From positions 148,268 to 212,267 of the forward strand of contig NZ_BOPO01000053.1 of assembly GCF_017312725.1 (NCBI RefSeq): 64,000 bases of DNA, given 5' to 3'. A model generated the notes under the pieces. It searched no databases, was not told where the DNA came from, and was given only the letters and a program-made list of their open reading frames with translations. Origin of the DNA: Actinocatenispora comari. GTDB taxonomy: Bacteria; Actinomycetota; Actinomycetes; Mycobacteriales; Micromonosporaceae. Position 1 is the stretch's first letter, and each line of letters opens with the position of its first letter. Below, piece after piece: positions 60,168 to 64,000 of the stretch. Both the position numbers and the translations under genes were made by a program.

Positions 60168-61799
60168 TCAGGCGCGCCGGGCCTGCCGTTGCGCCTCGTA
60201 CAGCGACTCCGGCAGCAGGCCGGCCCGGTTGGTGCCCTCGATGTACCCGGCGGGTTCGGCGAACGGGCCGTTCCCGGAGACGTCCGTGGCGCAGCCGATG
60301 GCGTAGTTCTGCGCGGTGGGGGGTTTCTGTACGACGAGGCTGCCCGGCGCCTGCACCGTCGATCGCCAGGCCACCGAGTTGACGGCACCCCAGCCCTGGT
60401 TGCCGCCGTAGTTGCCACGACAGCCCAGCAACAGCCGGTACTCGTGCTCCACCGCGGAGAGGTTCGGTGCGAGCTCCCGGTGGTTGTCGAACAGCAGCCC
60501 CTGGCTCCAGCCGGCGTGCCCCTCGCAGCCGGTGTAGCTGCCCTCGCCGAGGTTGCGGTGGAAGACGATGCCGGAGGTCTTGGACTTCCCGAAGGCGACG
60601 AAGTTGTGCCGCCCGTTGGTCGCGTGGCAGCCGGTGAACAGGATCTGCTGGGAGTAGGGCCCGGCGGCGAAGTTGTAGCGGCGGGAGCCGGCGATGCTCG
60701 CGACCGGGTCGAGCGCCCGGCAGTCCTCGATGGTGGCGCGGGTGGTCTCCGTGGTCCGCACGCCGGAGAACCAGAAGTGACTGGTCGTGCAGTCGCGTAC
60801 CCACGCGTCCTCGACGAGTGAAAGGGCGATGCCCGCGCCGGCGTTCGCCTGGTCCTCGTCGGTGGGCCCGGTGTACTGGATGTCGATGTTCAGGTGCTCC
60901 ACGCCGACGTTGTCGACCAGCCCGGCGCGGTCCCAGCGGTAGAGGTAGCTCGGCGACAGTTCCCGCCGCAGGTCGTTGAACAGCGGTGCGTCGATCGTGA
61001 CCCGGTTGCCCCTGATCCCCACCACGTAACGGTTGTAGAGGATCGGGTCCTCGCCGACCCGCCAGTCCGGTCCGCCGTGCGTACCGCCGCCGTCGACGGC
61101 GGCGAGCCACTCGGCGGTACACGGATGGGTCACGATGACGTTGTCTCCCACGCGCAGCGCCGTCGGGTCGGCGACGGTGAAGGACCGTTCCCCGACGGCG
61201 ACGAGTTCGCTGGTGATCGACGTGCGGCTGCCGGGGACCGCGCCGGCCCACAGCGTCTCGCCGGGGCCCCAGGTCGACGCGCCGCCGACGATGAACACGG
61301 GCGGTCCAAGCAGCGTGTCGCCGGTACCGAGGACAACGGTGTCGTGCCCGGGATCCGGCCCCGATCCGGACCCGCGGAGCACCACCCCGTCGCGGTCGAG
61401 GAACACCGTTCCGGCCACCGGGTACTCGCCCGGAGCGAGCAGCAGGGCGCCGCGGAACCCGTCGGCGCGCCTCGGCAGCCTGCCCACCGCGTCCAGCGCC
61501 GCCTGCAGGTGCGCGGTGTTGTCTCCCGGCACCGGGCCGGTCCGCGCGACGACCGGTACCGCGGGGATCGGCGCTCCGTTGCGGTAACCGGCGTGACCGA
61601 AGTCCGGGAGGCGGTTCCCCTCCGCGTCGCGCCGGTACACCAGCCGGTCGCCACCGGCGACCCGGAGCAGCGCGGACTGCCAGCGGGTGGCGGTACCCGG
61701 CCCGGCCTCCCGGGCGAAGGCAGGTCCGGCTGGCCCCGCCATGGCGATCCCCGCCACCAACCCACCGCCGGCACGGATGAACTGTCTGCGCGTGCTCAC
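60168..61799 (-). CDS. Tat-exported right-handed beta-helix-like protein
   Basis: 543 residues from GTG 61799, or 548 from ATG 61814. Twin-arginine signal STRRQFIRAGGG followed by a short hydrophobic run ending AFA. The mature chain looks like a pectate-lyase-type beta-helix: GALLLAPGEYPVAGTVFLDRDGVVLRGSG, VGIRGNRVTIDAPLF, VEHLNIDIQYTG, AWVRDCTTSHFWFSGVRTTETTRATIEDC. Likely a polysaccharide-active extracellular enzyme. Divergent from lacI with three operators between, so it belongs to a sugar-response locus with the ribokinase. Confidence 0.75.
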   Translation of the reverse strand: MSTRRQFIRAGGGLVAGIAMAGPAGPAFAREAGPGTATRWQSALLRVAGGDRLVYRRDAEGNRLPDFGHAGYRNGAPIPAVPVVARTGPVPGDNTAHLQAALDAVGRLPRRADGFRGALLLAPGEYPVAGTVFLDRDGVVLRGSGSGPDPGHDTVVLGTGDTLLGPPVFIVGGASTWGPGETLWAGAVPGSRTSITSELVAVGERSFTVADPTALRVGDNVIVTHPCTAEWLAAVDGGGTHGGPDWRVGEDPILYNRYVVGIRGNRVTIDAPLFNDLRRELSPSYLYRWDRAGLVDNVGVEHLNIDIQYTGPTDEDQANAGAGIALSLVEDAWVRDCTTSHFWFSGVRTTETTRATIEDCRALDPVASIAGSRRYNFAAGPYSQQILFTGCHATNGRHNFVAFGKSKTSGIVFHRNLGEGSYTGCEGHAGWSQGLLFDNHRELAPNLSAVEHEYRLLLGCRGNYGGNQGWGAVNSVAWRSTVQAPGSLVVQKPPTAQNYAIGCATDVSGNGPFAEPAGYIEGTNRAGLLPESLYEAQRQARRA

Positions 61800-61814
61800 C
61801 AGAGGAGCCCCCAT

Positions 61815-61826
61815 CAACTCGTGTTG
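61815..61826. promoter_or_regulatory. LacI operator O1
   Basis: CAAC-TCGT-GTTG, abutting the ATG alternative start of the beta-helix gene; binding here would block its transcription or translation. Confidence 0.6.
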
Positions 61827-61995
61827 CTCGGCGACGGTGCGCGGAGTATCCAACGGTTGACGAGGTTGCGCAAGCGGTCGCGACCGGGTCCGGAACCGGC
61901 CCCGCTGCGCGGGCGTCGGGGGCGCGGTCCGCGTCCCGCCGACGACGCGGAACCGGCGGCAGGCGTGCGGAGGTCACGATTCGGCCACGACGAAT

Positions 61996-62007
61996 CAACA
62001 CGTGTTG
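61996..62007. promoter_or_regulatory. LacI operator O2
   Basis: CAACACGTGTTG, a perfect 12-bp palindrome in the middle of the divergent region, flanked by AATC and CTTC. Matches O1 and O3 in CAAC and GTTG half sites. Confidence 0.7.
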
Positions 62008-62050
62008 CTTCTGTTAACCGCCACGTCACACCATCTTCGGCAACTGCTGT

Positions 62051-62066
62051 AGCAACACGCGTTGCT
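62051..62066. promoter_or_regulatory. LacI operator O3
   Basis: AGCAAC-ACGC-GTTGCT, 10 bp before the lacI start, overlapping the leader and placed for autorepression of the lacI-ribokinase operon. Confidence 0.7.
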
Positions 62067-62076
62067 GGGAGGTTCG

Positions 62077-63153
62077 GTGGCCGTACGCCGGTCGGATGTC
62101 GCGAAGCTCGCGGGTACCTCGCCCGCGGTCGTGAGTTACGTGCTCAACGGAGGACCGCGTGGTGTCGCGCCGGAGACCAGGGCGCGGGTGCTCGCCGCGA
62201 TCGAACAGCTCGGCTACCGGCCCAACGGCATCGCCCGGTCGCTGCGCACCAACCGCACCATGACCTTCGGGCTGCTGGTACCGGACACCTCGAACCCGTT
62301 CTTCGCCCAGCTGGCGCGGGCCATCGAGGAGGCGGCGTTCGCCGAGGACTACACGCTGCTGATCGGCAACGCGGCCGAGGACGACGCCCGGCAGACCGCG
62401 TACGTGCGGACCTTCCTCGCCCGCCGCGTCGACGGCCTGTTCCTGGTGCCCGCGCACGGGCCGACCAGTTGCCTGCCCGAGCTGCAGCAGTCCGGCGTGG
62501 CCTGGGTGACGCTCGACCGGCAGACCCCGGGGCGGTACGCCGCGGCCGTGATGGCCGACCACCGCGGCGGCGCCCGGGCCGCCACCGAACACCTGCTCGC
62601 GCACGGCCGGCGCCGGATCGGCTGCATCGCCGGCCCGGAGGACGTGGTACCGGCCAACGCCCGGGTCACCGGCTGGCGCGACGCGCTGGCCGAGGCCGGG
62701 GTACGCCCCAGCGAGATGTCGGTGTGGCACGGTTCGTTCGGCCGCCGGGCCGGGTACCGCGCCGCCCGGGAGATGCTCGCCGACGGCCGGTTCGATGCGG
62801 TGTTCGTGGCCAGCGACCAGCAGGCCATCGGTGTGCTGCGGGCGATGCAGGACCTCGGCATCCGCTGCCCGGACGACGTGGCGGTCGCCTCGTTCGACGG
62901 GATCGCCGCCGCCGCGTACACCTCACCGGCGCTGACCACGATGGCGCAGCCGTTCGAGGAGCTGGGCCAGACCGCGGTGCGCCGGTTGCTGGACCGCCTG
63001 GACGATCCCGGCGCGGACACCGCGAGCTCGGTGCTGCCGGTCGACCTGGTGGCCCGCGGGTCCTGCGGCTGCCCCGACCCGATCGTCGGTGACGAGTCCG
63101 ATGTGGACGGCGACGCGCCGACGCCCGGCGACGACGCGGGGGTACCGGCATGA
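62077..63153 (+). CDS. LacI-family transcriptional repressor
   Basis: 358 residues. N-terminal HTH RRSDVAKLAGTSPAVVSYVLNGG, hinge region, and a periplasmic-binding-protein effector domain (FGLLVPDTSNPFFAQLARAIEEAA; DGLFLVPAHGP; VASFDGIAAAAYTSPALTTMAQPFEELG). GTG 62077 has GGGAGG 4 nt upstream. Binds the CAACNNNNGTTG sites between it and the divergent gene; the ligand is probably ribose or a related sugar, given the coupled ribokinase. The C-terminal tail is acidic. Confidence 0.9.
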   Translation: MAVRRSDVAKLAGTSPAVVSYVLNGGPRGVAPETRARVLAAIEQLGYRPNGIARSLRTNRTMTFGLLVPDTSNPFFAQLARAIEEAAFAEDYTLLIGNAAEDDARQTAYVRTFLARRVDGLFLVPAHGPTSCLPELQQSGVAWVTLDRQTPGRYAAAVMADHRGGARAATEHLLAHGRRRIGCIAGPEDVVPANARVTGWRDALAEAGVRPSEMSVWHGSFGRRAGYRAAREMLADGRFDAVFVASDQQAIGVLRAMQDLGIRCPDDVAVASFDGIAAAAYTSPALTTMAQPFEELGQTAVRRLLDRLDDPGADTASSVLPVDLVARGSCGCPDPIVGDESDVDGDAPTPGDDAGVPA

Positions 63154-64000
63154 GCCGGGTCGTCGTGGTCGGCAGCGCGAACGTGGACGTCACCACGCAG
63201 GTGGCTGCCCTGCCGGCGCCCGGGCAGACGTTGCTGGCCACCGACACCGCGCTGCTGCCCGGCGGCAAGGGCGCCAACCAGGCGGTCGCGGCGAGCCGGT
63301 GGGGGATCGCCACCGAGCTGTACGCGGCGGTCGGCGCCGACTCGTTCGGCCGGCTGCTGCGCACCGCGCTGACCGAGCAGGGCGTCGGGCTCGACCGGCT
63401 GATCGAGGACGGTACGGCGCCGACCGGGCTGGCGCTGGTCACGGTCGCCGCCGACGCGGAGAACACCATCGTCGTCGCGCCCGGCGCGAACTCCGCGCTG
63501 ACCGCGGAGGCGATCGCCGACCTGGGGTCCCGGCTCGACCCGGACGACGTGGTGCTGCTGCAGCTGGAGGTACCGCTGGCGACCGCCGCCGCGGCGGCCA
63601 CCGCGGCGCGCGCCACCGGTGCCCGGGTGGTGCTCAACGCGGCCCCACCGCCGCAGCCGGGCGGCAGCGACCTGGCCACGCTGCTGGCCCACGTGGATGT
63701 GCTGGTGGTCAACGAGACCGAGGCCACCGCGGTGGCCGGTACCCACGCGCCGCAGCAGCCGGCCGGCTGGCTGAAGGTCGCCGCCGCGCTGCGCGAGCAG
63801 GGGCCGGCCGCGGTGGTGATCACGCTGGGCGGCGACGGCGCGGTCGCCTGCACCGGCGACGACTCCTGGCACCAGCCGGCGCTGCCGGCCGCGGTACTCG
63901 ACACGACCGGGGCCGGCGACGCGTTCTGCGGCGTCCTCGCCGCGGCACTGGCCGACGGTCGGAGCCTGCCGCGGGCGGTACGGGCCGGCTGCGCCGCGGG
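63150..64000 (+). CDS. rbsK: Ribokinase (3' partial)
   Basis: The first 283 residues are present and the frame is open at the window edge. PfkB features: VVVVGSANVDVTTQVAALPAPGQTLLA, GGKGANQAVAASRWG, VVNETEATAVAG and the catalytic motif DTTGAGDAFCGVLAAAL. Phosphorylates ribose or a related sugar at O5 with ATP. ATG overlaps the lacI stop (ATGA), so it is translationally coupled to its regulator. Confidence 0.9.
   Translation, partial: MSRVVVVGSANVDVTTQVAALPAPGQTLLATDTALLPGGKGANQAVAASRWGIATELYAAVGADSFGRLLRTALTEQGVGLDRLIEDGTAPTGLALVTVAADAENTIVVAPGANSALTAEAIADLGSRLDPDDVVLLQLEVPLATAAAAATAARATGARVVLNAAPPPQPGGSDLATLLAHVDVLVVNETEATAVAGTHAPQQPAGWLKVAAALREQGPAAVVITLGGDGAVACTGDDSWHQPALPAAVLDTTGAGDAFCGVLAAALADGRSLPRAVRAGCAA

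Overview
The window looks like chromosomal DNA of a very GC-rich, morphologically complex actinomycete, most plausibly Micromonosporaceae or a close relative. Supporting signs are third positions almost always G or C, many GTG starts, probable leaderless genes with a TANNNT -10 box 6-7 nt before the start codon, LAL-type LuxR regulators, ECF41 and SigK-type sigma factors, a type VII secretion style protein, an Eis-like acetyltransferase and a candidate 6C RNA. I see no rRNA, tRNA, transposase, phage or CRISPR locus; this is ordinary core and accessory chromosome rather than a mobile island.

Layout. 1-9.6 kb: the end of a NirK-type copper oxidoreductase with an extra cupredoxin domain, a LuxR regulator, a PucR-type regulator divergent from an alpha/beta hydrolase across a 40-bp AT-rich palindrome, two methyltransferase-class genes (one TrmO-like), an MFS exporter divergent from MarR, a TMEM175-like channel and a secreted trypsin. 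9.6-20 kb: a NarL-type kinase and regulator facing each other across tandem repeats, a 2'-5' RNA ligase-like protein, a VOC protein, an ECF41 sigma factor divergent from a LUD protein, YihY, HIT, a probable ESX-exported GH24 lysozyme and an unknown secreted Cys-rich protein. 19.6-27 kb: a sugar-acid catabolic locus (MDR dehydrogenase, enolase-superfamily dehydratase, U32-like protein) divergent from an IclR regulator, plus a sugar ABC transporter operon carrying the same operator. 27-37.8 kb: LAL regulator, Eis, cupin, GlxA/AraC regulator, secreted propeller, methyltransferase, ABM protein, TetR, DinB and GNAT genes.

37.8-45.8 kb is a SigK-type module: molybdopterin oxidoreductase, fasciclin lipoprotein, sigK-rskA, a 20-residue Trp-rich ORF with its own hairpin, a CHRD protein, a class F sortase, a second sigK-rskA and a small membrane protein. 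Four copies of a CCATCC-N16/17-CGAAYM promoter lie here, one antisense to the first rskA. 45.8-47.2 kb is an arsenic locus (arsM, an unannotated 47-residue Cys-rich ORF, arsR).

47.4-50.7 kb is a compact electron-transfer operon: small membrane protein, ApbE flavin transferase, heme-type ferric-reductase membrane protein, NuoF-like flavoprotein and ferredoxin. The small membrane protein ends in a (GGSS)n linker followed by a DARSGAS tail that fits the ApbE flavinylation sequon, so it may be a minimal tethered flavin carrier. I consider this the most interesting hypothesis in the window.

50.7-64 kb: gene remnants, a PaaX-like regulator, small membrane proteins, an MprAB-like two-component system co-directional with a DUF2231 protein, a Cys-rich small protein, an MGDG-synthase-like glycosyltransferase, TetR, the candidate 6C RNA, a nitroreductase, and a LacI/ribokinase operon divergent from a Tat-exported protein with three LacI operators between them. 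The ribokinase is cut by the window end.
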